56,299 nucleotides of DNA, taken from assembly GCF_005405305.1 (NCBI RefSeq), contig NZ_BJDU01000012.1, positions 1-56,299 of the forward strand. The letters run 5' to 3'. Origin of the DNA: Companilactobacillus formosensis (lineage in GTDB: Bacteria; Bacillota; Bacilli; Lactobacillales; Lactobacillaceae). Shown here in pieces: positions 1 through 8,191 of this stretch. The notes below the pieces were generated by a model. That model made no database searches. It had not been told where the DNA came from and saw only the letters and a program-made list of their open reading frames with translations. The position numbers and the translations under genes were made by a program. Every line of letters begins with the position of its first letter. The first letter of the stretch is position 1.

Positions 1-99
1 ATGCGTATTCAACTTATAAGAGCGTAAAGAAAAAGAACCATACCAATTAAGGCATGATTCTTAGTAAAAGGTCTTACCAACATGATTTGACTTAGACCC
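1..99 (+). mobile_element. 3' end of an insertion sequence (left window edge)
   Basis: These 99 bases are the exact reverse complement of positions 56201-56299; identity stops abruptly at base 100. The outer end, read inward from the host junction, begins GGGTCTAAGTCAAATCATG. That resembles ISL3-family termini (GGxTCT...GTCAAAT), but the family call is from memory and uncertain. The IS body lies to the left, outside the window. The element ends 11 bp downstream of the typA stop codon. The flanking host bases at the two window ends differ, as expected for two independent insertions. Confidence 0.8.
3..50 (+). CDS. C-terminal fragment of IS transposase (partial)
   Basis: An open frame enters from the left edge and ends at TAA 48-50, giving the basic tail AYSTYKSVKKKNHTN. 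It is followed by 49 bp of non-coding DNA up to the IS edge. A lysine-rich transposase C-terminus just before a terminal repeat is the usual layout. Only 15 codons are visible, so both the coding status and the family are inference. Confidence 0.4.
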   Translation, partial: AYSTYKSVKKKNHTN

Positions 100-110
100 A
101 AAATTATCAA

Positions 111-1952
111 TTATTTAGTGTTTTTCTTTTGTTTGTCGAACTTCTTACGTTCGTTTGTGTTCAAGATCTTCTTACGTAATCTAACACTCTTAGGTGTAAC
201 TTCACAAAGTTCGTCTTCGTTTAGGAATTCGATTGATTGTTCAAGTGACATATCCTTAGGTGTCTTGATTGCAGCAGCGTGGTCTTTACCAGCAGCACGA
301 GTATTTGTAAGGTTCTTACCCTTTGTAACAGTAACAGCGATATCTTGATCACGGCTACTTTCACCAACGATCATACCTTCGTAGACATCAACACCAGCAC
401 CGATGAACAATGTACCACGATCTTCAACTGATTGTAATGAGTATGTTGTTGATTGACCTTGGTTGATTGAAACCAAAGCACCAGTTCTTCTACCTGGGTT
501 CCAGTTCTTAACAACTGGCTTGTATTCTGAGAATGTATGGTTAAAGATACCATAACCACCAGTCATTGATAAGAATTCAGTAGCATAACCAATCAAACCA
601 CGTGAAGGTGCAGAGAAAATAAGTTTTGTTTGACCATTTCCTGTACTTTCCATGTTTTCCATGTCACCTTTTCTTTGAGCCATTGAATCGATAACTGAAC
701 CAACGTATTCGTCAGGAGTATCAATTGTAACCTCTTCGAAAGGTTCGCATTTTTGATTGTCGATAGTCTTGTAAATAACTTCTGGACGTGATAGTTGCAA
801 TTCGAAACCTTCACGACGCATTTCTTCAACAAGGATTGACAAGTGAAGTTCACCACGACCTGAAACCATCCAAGCACCAGCTTGATCAGTATCTTCAACC
901 TTCAATGAAACATCAGTGTGCAATTGTTTTCTCAAACGGTCTTCGATCTTTCTAGCAGTAACTTCTGTACCTTCACGACCAGCAAATGGTGAATTGTTTT
1001 GTAAGAACATCATCTTCAATGTTGGTTCATCAATACGTAGCAATGGTAGTGCTTCTTGGTGGTCAACTGGTGTAACAGTTTCACCAACGAAAATATCTTC
1101 CATACCAGAAACAGCAATTAAGTCTCCAGCTTTAGCTTCATTGATTTCAACACGCTTCAAGCCCATGAAACCAAATAATTTAGTTACACGGAAGTTCTTT
1201 GTAGAACCATCAAGTTTCATAACAGTAACATTGTCACCAACCTTGATCTTTCCACGGAAGATACGTCCAATACCGATACGACCAACATAATCGTTGTAGT
1301 CTAGTAGGGCAACTTGGAATTGTAATGGTTCATCTGAGTTGTCGATTGGTGCAGGGATTGTCTTCAAAATTGTGTCAAACAATGGGTCCATTGTGTGTTC
1401 TTGCTTAGCAGGGTCATCTGAATAACTTGATGTACCATTGATAGCTGAAGCGTAAATAACAGGGAAATCAAGTTGTGAATCATCAGCACCTAATTCAATA
1501 AACAATTCAAGTACTTCGTCAACAACTTCTGCAGGACGAGCACCTGGTCTATCAATTTTGTTAATAACAACGATTGGTGTTAAGTGTTGTTCCAAAGCCT
1601 TCTTCAAAACAAAACGTGTTTGAGGCATTGTACCTTCATATGCATCAACAACTAGCAATACACCATCAACCATCTTCATGATACGTTCAACTTCACCACC
1701 GAAGTCCGCGTGTCCTGGTGTATCCAAGATATTGATCTTCTTACCCTTGTAATCAACAGCTGTATTCTTTGAAAGGATTGTGATACCACGTTCTCTTTCA
1801 ATAGCATTTGAATCAAGCGCACGGTCTTGGATTTCGTAGTGCTTTCCTAGTGTGTCTGATTGTTTTAGCATTTCGTTAACTAATGTAGTTTTACCGTGGT
1901 CAACGTGAGCGATGATCGCAATGTTTCTAATATCTTCTCTTCTCTTAGTCAA
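111..1952 (-). CDS. typA: Ribosome-associated GTPase TypA/BipA
   Basis: Translational GTPase of the BipA family, which binds the 70S ribosome and supports ribosome assembly and growth under cold or stress. G-motifs are clear: AHVDHGKT near residue 15-22, [17 protein letters not shown] and SAIN. EF-G-like domains III and V and the BipA C-terminal domain follow; the length is normal for the family. I choose the TTG at 1952 ([10 protein letters not shown]) because GGAAGGAAG sits at the right distance upstream, and relatives begin with a similar short RREDIRN stretch. The in-frame ATG at 1970 would place that Shine-Dalgarno sequence inside the gene and has no good one of its own. An IS lies immediately downstream. 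Confidence 0.95.
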   Translation of the reverse strand: MTKRREDIRNIAIIAHVDHGKTTLVNEMLKQSDTLGKHYEIQDRALDSNAIERERGITILSKNTAVDYKGKKINILDTPGHADFGGEVERIMKMVDGVLLVVDAYEGTMPQTRFVLKKALEQHLTPIVVINKIDRPGARPAEVVDEVLELFIELGADDSQLDFPVIYASAINGTSSYSDDPAKQEHTMDPLFDTILKTIPAPIDNSDEPLQFQVALLDYNDYVGRIGIGRIFRGKIKVGDNVTVMKLDGSTKNFRVTKLFGFMGLKRVEINEAKAGDLIAVSGMEDIFVGETVTPVDHQEALPLLRIDEPTLKMMFLQNNSPFAGREGTEVTARKIEDRLRKQLHTDVSLKVEDTDQAGAWMVSGRGELHLSILVEEMRREGFELQLSRPEVIYKTIDNQKCEPFEEVTIDTPDEYVGSVIDSMAQRKGDMENMESTGNGQTKLIFSAPSRGLIGYATEFLSMTGGYGIFNHTFSEYKPVVKNWNPGRRTGALVSINQGQSTTYSLQSVEDRGTLFIGAGVDVYEGMIVGESSRDQDIAVTVTKGKNLTNTRAAGKDHAAAIKTPKDMSLEQSIEFLNEDELCEVTPKSVRLRKKILNTNERKKFDKQKKNTK

Positions 1953-1995
1953 ATTAGTTCTTCCTTCCATAAATACGTGTTTAGATTACTTGCAA

Positions 1996-2024
1996 TAAAA
2001 AAACTGTGAATGACTGTCACAGTT
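1996..2024 (-). terminator. Rho-independent terminator after the IMPase gene
   Basis: On the minus strand AACTGTGA, a 7-nt loop and TCACAGTT form a perfect 8-bp stem followed by seven T. It lies just after the TAG stop of the upstream gene, so typA probably has its own promoter in the short gap that follows. Confidence 0.8.
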
Positions 2025-2026
2025 CA

Positions 2027-2806
2027 CTAACGCGCTTTAAGTGTCTTTAGTGCTTCAGAAGCAACCTTCTGAGTACCAACTATTACGACTTGTGATTCTA
2101 ACATATTTATTGGCGAATCGTCAATACTTACGACACTCATCCCCGCTGCTTCACACAGAACGCGTCCAGCGGCTAAATCCCAAGGAGCTAAGTATGACAT
2201 ATACATGACTTCTTTTCCAGTTAAAAGGTGTCCAAAAATAATTCCAGCACTACCGTAAACTCTTAGTCCACTGCTCTTCTTAACAACTTCTTGAACGCCA
2301 AATTTATTAGCCAGAGCCATTGGAGCTGATATGTCAACTAACCCTTCTATCAAAGGTAAATTCTTTGGAGAATCAATCGGCGTTTGATCGATAAATAATC
2401 CAATTTCCTTACCACCATGATAAATTTCATTATCCATAACGTCTATAATAGCACCAATTAATGGTTCACCGTCAATGTAAACGCCAATCATTGAGGCAAA
2501 ATCGTCACCGCGCTTTACAAAATTCATCGTACCATCGATAGGATCGACAAAGAAAACTAAACCCGACATATCTTTGACCAAATCGCCATAGCCTTCTTCA
2601 CTAACAATCGTAGCCTCTGGATAAGCCTTTTTAATTTCTGAATTAACAAATTGTTCAGTTTTTTTATCGAAATTAGTTACTAAATCATTACGATTTTTTT
2701 TCGTACCAACAGACATTTTCTTAATAGAATCTTCTCGTAAATTGGCGCCGACTTTAGTTAATAATTCTACTAGAAAAGCGTCGATTTTTTTACTATCTAC
2801 GTTCAT
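2027..2806 (-). CDS. Inositol monophosphatase family protein (YktC/SuhB type)
   Basis: Mg2+-dependent sugar-phosphate or nucleotide phosphatase of the IMPase fold, 259 aa. Metal-binding signatures are present: the glutamates in SEEGYGD, motif A DPIDGTMNF and motif B WDLAAG. The physiological substrate cannot be told from sequence; inositol-1-phosphate, fructose-1,6-bisphosphate, NADP(H) and PAP are all used by family members. The start is set at ATG 2806, preceded by AGGATTAGAA. A longer in-frame reading would run deep into yktA. The gene overlaps the end of yktA by 14 bp, so translation is probably coupled. A UPF0223 gene next to an IMPase gene recalls the ykt genes of Bacillus subtilis. Confidence 0.9.
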   Translation of the reverse strand: MNVDSKKIDAFLVELLTKVGANLREDSIKKMSVGTKKNRNDLVTNFDKKTEQFVNSEIKKAYPEATIVSEEGYGDLVKDMSGLVFFVDPIDGTMNFVKRGDDFASMIGVYIDGEPLIGAIIDVMDNEIYHGGKEIGLFIDQTPIDSPKNLPLIEGLVDISAPMALANKFGVQEVVKKSSGLRVYGSAGIIFGHLLTGKEVMYMSYLAPWDLAAGRVLCEAAGMSVVSIDDSPINMLESQVVIVGTQKVASEALKTLKAR

Positions 2807-3083
2807 TTCTAATCCTGACTTTCTCACTGTTTTTAGCTTTTTGACACTGCTTGAAGACTTGATAAATTGAATAGCCCGACTCACTTTCAAATTCTTTGTC
2901 GAGGCGCTTTTGTTCCATCTTCATTGGCACTACTTGTTGGAATGAGCGGTATTTTTGCAAAAATTCATCCCGCTTGATACCAGACTCATAGGCTTTTTCG
3001 ACGGCATTATATAAATCTATCACTGTCACGATATCTTCTTGACTCCAAGTCTCATCAAGCGGATAGCTGTAATTATCTTGCAT
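2793..3083 (-). CDS. yktA: UPF0223 family protein YktA
   Basis: Small soluble protein, 96 aa, matching the UPF0223 family (YSYPLDETWSQEDI at the N-terminus, helical and charged after that). The function is unknown. The start is ATG 3083, placed 8 nt after AAAGGGG; an ATG 18 bp further upstream lies before that ribosome-binding site. It is the first gene of a two-gene unit with the IMPase. The only upstream DNA is the pdhD terminator and a short AT-rich stretch with a -10-like TATAGT. Confidence 0.85.
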   Translation of the reverse strand: MQDNYSYPLDETWSQEDIVTVIDLYNAVEKAYESGIKRDEFLQKYRSFQQVVPMKMEQKRLDKEFESESGYSIYQVFKQCQKAKNSEKVRIRNERR

Positions 3084-3115
3084 TGAAATAACCCCTTTCA
3101 TTTATTCTACTATAC

Positions 3116-3146
3116 AAAAAAAGCGGTGCAATTGCATCGCTTTTAG
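3116..3146 (-). terminator. Terminator of the pdhABCD operon
   Basis: AAAAGCGATGCA and TGCACCGCTTTT arms (one G-U pair) with a short AT centre, followed by a T-run on the minus strand. It ends the pdh transcript about 60 bp after the pdhD stop. Confidence 0.8.
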
Positions 3147-3206
3147 TCAAATCATTTTATTTAGTTTACAAAACATCTTATTTTGGTTTCTAAACGCAAG
3201 ACTGAT

Positions 3207-4634
3207 TTAAATATGTGTTGGATAACCAATCAAAATATCGGCAGCTTCTTGAATTGGTTCACCTAGAGTTGGATGTGGATGAATTGTGAGAGCAATATCT
3301 TCAGCATTTAGTTGACAATTAATTGCAACACTCAATTCAGAAATCAAATCACTAGCACCAGGTCCAACAATTTGCCCACCAAGAAGTGTGCCAGTATCTT
3401 TTTGAGCAATCAACTTAACGAATCCTTCGGCAGCATCCAAAGAGACTGCACGAGCATTACCGGCAAATGGGAATTTAGCAACTTTGACATCGATACCTTG
3501 ATCTTTAGCATCCTTTTCTGTCAAACCAACGCTTGCTAATTCTGGATCAGTGAAACAAACAGCTGGAACGCCAATATAATCATTAGCTGTATTCTTGCCT
3601 GAAATAGCACCTGCTGCAGTCTTAGCTTCAAAGAAAGCTTTGTGAGCTAGAGCTGGTCCGGGAGTGATATCACCAATAGCATAAATATGATCAACTGAAG
3701 TCTTGCCTTGTTCATCAACTTCAACTAGACCTCTGTCAGTTGTCTTTACATTAGTCATCTCAAGACCAAAGTTATCAGTATTGGGACGACGTCCGACTGT
3801 TACCATACAATAATCGGCACTGATCGTAGTTGGAGTACCGTCTACTTCATAGGTAACATCAACGTGATCGCCTTTATTTTCACTCTTTTTGGCCATAGCG
3901 TTAGTAATGATCGTAACGCCCTTTTTCTCGAGGTTCTTCTTAACGATAGAAACCATGTCTTTTTCGAAGTTAGGAATGATATTTGGAGAACCTTCAAGAA
4001 TTGTTACATGAGCGCCAAGGTCAGCATAGGCACCGGCAAGCTCTGTTCCGACATAACCACCACCGATGATGATGAATTCCTTAGGAACTTCCTTCAAGTT
4101 CAAACCACCAGTTGAATCGATTACTCGATCATCGAATTTGAATCCTCTGATTTCGATAGGACGACTACCAGTTGCTAAAATCAAATTCTTGAACTTGATA
4201 GTTTGACCGCCACCGTTGTCCATGAATTGTCTAGGACCACTTGGCATTACACGTAATTGTGTATCGCTATCCAAATATGCTTCACCATTGATCAACTCAA
4301 CGTGATGCTTTTTGAGTAGCATTTGAACACCATTAGTCATCCGAGCAACAACTTTTTCATCTTTCCAAGCTTGTGTCTTAGTAAAGTCGATTGTGGCATC
4401 GCTAGTTGTAATACCGTAAGTCGATGAATCTTTAGCTTGTTGTAGTCTGTGACCGGCCGTGATCAAAGCCTTTGAAGGTACACAACCAACATTCAAACAA
4501 ACACCACCAACGGTATCTGATTTTTCAATAACTGTTACATCTTGTCCTAATTCTGAAGCTCTGATTGCTGCAACATAACCACCAGGGCCTGATCCAATAA
4601 TAACGGTATCTTTTTCTATTACATTTTCTGCCAT
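3207..4634 (-). CDS. pdhD: Dihydrolipoyl dehydrogenase (E3 of pyruvate dehydrogenase)
   Basis: FAD enzyme that reoxidises dihydrolipoyl-E2 and reduces NAD+. FAD-binding GSGPGGY lies near residue 14-20. The redox disulfide is in GGVCLNVGCVPSK (Cys46 and Cys51). The NAD-binding motif is IIGGGYVGTE, the second FAD motif is AIGDITPG, and the catalytic His-Glu pair is in HPHPTLGE near residue 452-459. The full length of 475 aa is typical. It starts 6 bp after the pdhC stop, as the last gene of the operon, and has no lipoyl domain of its own. Confidence 0.97.
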   Translation of the reverse strand: MAENVIEKDTVIIGSGPGGYVAAIRASELGQDVTVIEKSDTVGGVCLNVGCVPSKALITAGHRLQQAKDSSTYGITTSDATIDFTKTQAWKDEKVVARMTNGVQMLLKKHHVELINGEAYLDSDTQLRVMPSGPRQFMDNGGGQTIKFKNLILATGSRPIEIRGFKFDDRVIDSTGGLNLKEVPKEFIIIGGGYVGTELAGAYADLGAHVTILEGSPNIIPNFEKDMVSIVKKNLEKKGVTIITNAMAKKSENKGDHVDVTYEVDGTPTTISADYCMVTVGRRPNTDNFGLEMTNVKTTDRGLVEVDEQGKTSVDHIYAIGDITPGPALAHKAFFEAKTAAGAISGKNTANDYIGVPAVCFTDPELASVGLTEKDAKDQGIDVKVAKFPFAGNARAVSLDAAEGFVKLIAQKDTGTLLGGQIVGPGASDLISELSVAINCQLNAEDIALTIHPHPTLGEPIQEAADILIGYPTHI

Positions 4635-4640
4635 TTTAAA

Positions 4641-5921
4641 TTAGCCCTCCATCAATAACATGTCTGGATCGTGCAACAATTTCTTCAATAAGTTCAAAGC
4701 ATTTTGAGCTAAGGCACCATCGATCAATCTGTGATCATAACTTAGTGATAGCTTCAACATCTTACCTACTTGAATGTTGCCATCTTCATCTACATAAGGT
4801 TCATTAGCAATCTTACCAACACCAAGGATTGCTACTTCAGGATAATTGATAACTGGAGTGAACCAGCCACCACCGATTGAACCAACATTACTGATAGTGA
4901 TTGAACCACCAGACATCTGGTCCATACTCAACTTGTTGTCATAAGCAGCTTGTGAGTTTTCAGTGATTTCTTTGGCAATTTCAAACATGCCCTTAGAATC
5001 AACGTTCTTAACATTTGGAACGTAAAGTCCATGTTCAGTATTTGTGGCAATTCCGATATTGTAATAGTGTTTGTAGACGATTTCTTCTGTTGAATCATCG
5101 ATTGAAGCATTCAATTCAGGGTACGCCTTCAAAACAGCTACCAAAGCTTTGGCAATGTATGGCAAGAATGTCAAATGGATACCTTTATCAGCAGCAATTG
5201 CCTTGTACTTCTTACGGTTAGCCATCAAAGCGCTTACTTCAACGTCATCAAAACTAGTTACGTGAGGAGCTGTGTGTTTACTATTGAGCATTGCCTTAGC
5301 AATAGCTTTTCTAGTCATAGACATCTTTTCACGAGTCTCTAATTCAGGAGTTGCTGACTTGTAAGGAGTAATTGGTTGAGCTGGTGCACTTGGGGCTGCA
5401 GCTGTACTTGGAGCAGTTGCTGAAGTTTGGGCAGCTGCTTGTGGATTGCCACTCTTAAAGGCATCAACGTCTGCTTTAGTAATTTGACCATGCTTACCAC
5501 TAGGAGTTACTTGGCTCAAATCAACACCTTCGTCTCGTGCATATTGACGAACTGATGGCATTGCCAAATATTTAGCGTTGGCTGATCCTGTTGCAGGTCC
5601 GGCTTCTTCTTTAGCTGCAGCTGGTTTAGTTTCTTCCTTAGTCTCAGTCTTCTTTTCAGTTTCATCGTCGCCATCGTCTGGTGAACCATCATCGATAACA
5701 ATCAAAGTATCGCCGACTTCAACTGTCTCTCCTTCTTTAGCTACAATTTGTTTGACAGTTCCGGCAACTGGAGATGGTAGTTCTTCAACTGATTTATCAT
5801 TTTGAATTTCTACCAAGGAGTCATCTTCTTTTACGGTGTCTCCTTCTTTAACTAGCCAGCTAGCAATTTCACCTTCGGCCATCCCTTCGCCAAGTTCTGG
5901 TAATTTAAATTTGTAAGCCAT
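4641..5921 (-). CDS. pdhC: Dihydrolipoamide acetyltransferase (E2 of pyruvate dehydrogenase)
   Basis: Core of the complex; transfers acetyl from lipoate to CoA. There is one N-terminal lipoyl domain with the modified lysine in NDKSVEE (Lys43). An acidic and Ala/Pro-rich linker follows, then a peripheral-subunit-binding domain around residues 117-155 (MPSVRQYARDEGVDL...SGKHGQITKADV). A second Ala/Pro linker leads to the catalytic domain with SYDHRLIDG near residue 394-402, which carries the active-site His and Asp. Some relatives carry two lipoyl domains; this one has a single domain. It sits 25 bp after pdhB. Confidence 0.97.
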   Translation of the reverse strand: MAYKFKLPELGEGMAEGEIASWLVKEGDTVKEDDSLVEIQNDKSVEELPSPVAGTVKQIVAKEGETVEVGDTLIVIDDGSPDDGDDETEKKTETKEETKPAAAKEEAGPATGSANAKYLAMPSVRQYARDEGVDLSQVTPSGKHGQITKADVDAFKSGNPQAAAQTSATAPSTAAAPSAPAQPITPYKSATPELETREKMSMTRKAIAKAMLNSKHTAPHVTSFDDVEVSALMANRKKYKAIAADKGIHLTFLPYIAKALVAVLKAYPELNASIDDSTEEIVYKHYYNIGIATNTEHGLYVPNVKNVDSKGMFEIAKEITENSQAAYDNKLSMDQMSGGSITISNVGSIGGGWFTPVINYPEVAILGVGKIANEPYVDEDGNIQVGKMLKLSLSYDHRLIDGALAQNALNLLKKLLHDPDMLLMEG

Positions 5922-5946
5922 AGTTGTTTTCCCTTCCTTCGATTAA

Positions 5947-6924
5947 TTAGTAGTTGAGAATCTCATTTACTTTTTCTTCAATTTCTTTGGCACGTGGGAT
6001 CCAAATGTCTTCACCTAATGCAAATGGATAAACACTGTTTGGTGCTGCAACTCTACCAACTGGTGCATCGAGAGAAAGAATAGCGCCTTCAGCAATGGCT
6101 GATGCAACTTGTGCGCCAACTCCGGCCATTTTTTGAGCTTCTTGAACGATTACAACTTTGTGAGTTTTTTCAATTGACTTGAAAATTGTTTCCGTATCGA
6201 TTGGTGACACGGTTCTAAGATCGATAACTTCAACTGAAATATTCTTTTCAGCTAAACTATCAGCAACTTTAAGGGCTTCATTAACTTCAGCACCATAAGC
6301 GACAATGGTAATATCATTTCCTTCGCGAATAACATTAGCTTTATCCAAAGGAACTGTGTATTTACCATCCGGAATATCATCCTTCATTGAACGATATAGC
6401 TTCAAGTTTTCCATAAATAGTACTGGATCATTATTTTCAACTGATGAAATCAACAAACCTTTAGCATCATAAGGATTACTTGGCATTACAACACGAAGTC
6501 CGGGAACACCAGTAAAGAAGTTTTCTAGATTATCAGCATGCATTTCAGCTGTATGTGTACCACCACCATATGGTGTACGAATTGTAACAGGGGCATTCTT
6601 CAAACCATCGAATCTAAAACGCATTCTAGCTAATTGACCAGCAATTTGGTCGACGGCTTCAAAAGAGAATCCCATAAATTGAATTTCGGGAATTGGACGC
6701 CAACCAGTTAAACCAAGTCCTGTTGCCAATCCCATGATTCCTGATTCAGCAAGTGGAGTATCGAAGACTCTATCTTCACCATATTTTTCTTGAAGTCCTT
6801 GAGTAGTTCTGAAAACACCACCATTTTTACCAACATCTTCACCGAAGATCAATGTTTTTGGATCGTCTTCCAGAACAATGTCTAAGGCATCCGTAACTGC
6901 TTGAATATAAGTTTTCTTAGCCAT
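5947..6924 (-). CDS. pdhB: Pyruvate dehydrogenase E1 component, beta subunit
   Basis: Forms the alpha2-beta2 thiamine-diphosphate E1 with PdhA and decarboxylates pyruvate. It shows transketolase-like features: FGEDVGKNGGVFR near residue 27, FDTPLAESGIMGLATG, and the C-terminal transketolase domain from about residue 200 (VEVIDLRTVSPID). The 325 aa are standard for the branched-chain/pyruvate E1-beta family. The start ATG follows pdhA by 2 bp, which suggests coupled synthesis in equal amounts. Confidence 0.97.
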   Translation of the reverse strand: MAKKTYIQAVTDALDIVLEDDPKTLIFGEDVGKNGGVFRTTQGLQEKYGEDRVFDTPLAESGIMGLATGLGLTGWRPIPEIQFMGFSFEAVDQIAGQLARMRFRFDGLKNAPVTIRTPYGGGTHTAEMHADNLENFFTGVPGLRVVMPSNPYDAKGLLISSVENNDPVLFMENLKLYRSMKDDIPDGKYTVPLDKANVIREGNDITIVAYGAEVNEALKVADSLAEKNISVEVIDLRTVSPIDTETIFKSIEKTHKVVIVQEAQKMAGVGAQVASAIAEGAILSLDAPVGRVAAPNSVYPFALGEDIWIPRAKEIEEKVNEILNY

Positions 6925-6926
6925 TT

Positions 6927-8030
6927 TTACTTCGACTCCTTTGCTTCAAATTTATCAATTTCTTGTTTCATTTCTGGAGTTGGAATTTCAAAAGTACGTT
7001 TCAACATATCGGAAACTTTATCGGCAGGAACATTATCTGCTTCCTTGATTGCATCCTTAAATGATGCTTTATATTCATCAACTAATTTATCTTCTTCATC
7101 TTCTGACCAAAGTCCCTTATCTGTAAGAACTTTTCTGAGACGAATCAATGGATCTTTTTCAAACCAAGGTTGTTCTTGATCCTTAGTTCTGTAACGTTTA
7201 GGATCATCACCCGCACTTGAGTGAGCACCGAAACGATAAGTTAAGGTTTCAATCAAAACAGGACCGTTGCCAGCAACCATGTAGTCACGAGCTGCCTTAG
7301 CAACTGCATAACAAGCTAAGATATCCATCCCATCAACTTGAACACTAGGAATACCAGCAGCAACAGCCTTTTGAGCCAATGTAGGTGCGGCAGTTTGTTT
7401 AGCACGAGGTGTTGAAATGGCAAAACCATTATTTTGAACAATGAACAAAACGGGAGCTTGATAAGCACCAGCAAAGTTCATTCCTTCATAACTATCACCT
7501 TGTGAAGTACCACCATCACCAGTATATGTGAAGGCAATTGTGTCTTCTTCTTTATTCTTCTTGATACCAAGTCCAACACCAGCAGCTTCAACATAAGCAG
7601 CACCGATGATAATTTGTGGCATCATTGAGCGAGCTTTAAATTTATTACCTAAAACATGTCCTCTTGACCAAAGATAAGCTTCCGTTACAGTAGCTCCATG
7701 TTGAATCAATTGAGGTACATCACGATAAGCAGGTAGAAGATAATCTTGTTTCTTCATTGCGAGAACAGTTCCCATCTCAGAAGCTTCCTCACCTTCAGTT
7801 GGAGCATAGAAGCCCATGCGTCCTTGACGTGAAAAGTTCATTGTCTGTTCATGTAGAGCACGTTCCCAGACCATTTTTTTCATGAATTCAACTAAATCCT
7901 CATCTGAAAAACTATCAAAAACCTCTTGATCCGTAATTTCAGCATTTTCGTTCAATACTTGAATGGGTTTCGAAACATTTGATAAATTATTTTTTATTGC
8001 TTCAAAATCAACAATTGGTTTATTTGCCAT
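6927..8030 (-). CDS. pdhA: Pyruvate dehydrogenase E1 component, alpha subunit
   Basis: Thiamine-diphosphate-binding subunit, 367 aa. The TPP motif runs from GDGGTSQGD to VQNNG about 28 residues later. The phosphorylation-loop-like region YRFGAHSSAGDDPKRYR is present. The start is ATG 8030 (MANKPIVDF), which has AAGGA 9 nt upstream; an in-frame ATG at 8048 lacks a Shine-Dalgarno sequence. It is first in pdhABCD. The 160-bp upstream gap holds a cre-like site, consistent with catabolite control. Pyruvate use here competes with the adjacent ldhD product. Confidence 0.96.
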   Translation of the reverse strand: MANKPIVDFEAIKNNLSNVSKPIQVLNENAEITDQEVFDSFSDEDLVEFMKKMVWERALHEQTMNFSRQGRMGFYAPTEGEEASEMGTVLAMKKQDYLLPAYRDVPQLIQHGATVTEAYLWSRGHVLGNKFKARSMMPQIIIGAAYVEAAGVGLGIKKNKEEDTIAFTYTGDGGTSQGDSYEGMNFAGAYQAPVLFIVQNNGFAISTPRAKQTAAPTLAQKAVAAGIPSVQVDGMDILACYAVAKAARDYMVAGNGPVLIETLTYRFGAHSSAGDDPKRYRTKDQEQPWFEKDPLIRLRKVLTDKGLWSEDEEDKLVDEYKASFKDAIKEADNVPADKVSDMLKRTFEIPTPEMKQEIDKFEAKESK

Positions 8031-8074
8031 TCTCCACAGTCCTTTCATAAAAAACTCATCCCTTGTGAATATTT

Positions 8075-8088
8075 GTAAGGGCTTTCAT
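8075..8088 (-). promoter_or_regulatory. Candidate cre (CcpA) site upstream of pdhA
   Basis: The minus strand reads TGAAAGCCCTTACA, which fits the consensus TGWAANCGNTNWCA with one mismatch (the central G). It lies about 45 bp upstream of the pdhA start, near AT-rich promoter-like DNA. CcpA control of pdh is known in other Firmicutes. That this site works is inference. Confidence 0.4.
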
Positions 8089-8154
8089 ATAATTTTAGTC
8101 TAACATTGATCTGCTAAAAAACAAGTAGTTTCAACGTTCTTGGCACAAAAAAAA

Positions 8155-8187
8155 TTCAAAAATATTTTTCATAGGTTTGTGAAAATT
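8155..8187 (-). terminator. Weak AT-rich terminator after ldhD
   Basis: On the minus strand ATTTTCA, an 8-nt loop and TGAAAAAT make a 7-bp stem, followed by two T-rich stretches. The stem is weak, so some read-through into pdhA is possible. Confidence 0.35.
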
Positions 8188-8191
8188 GTAA

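Noticed and set aside
2807-2890. Longer N-terminus for the IMPase gene
   Set aside because: It would lie fully inside yktA, is unlike family starts, and a good Shine-Dalgarno sequence precedes ATG 2806.
8049-8191. Clear -35/-10 promoter for pdhA
   Set aside because: Several AT-rich candidates exist (for example TTAGCA and AATTAT at 17 bp), but none is good enough to list as a feature.
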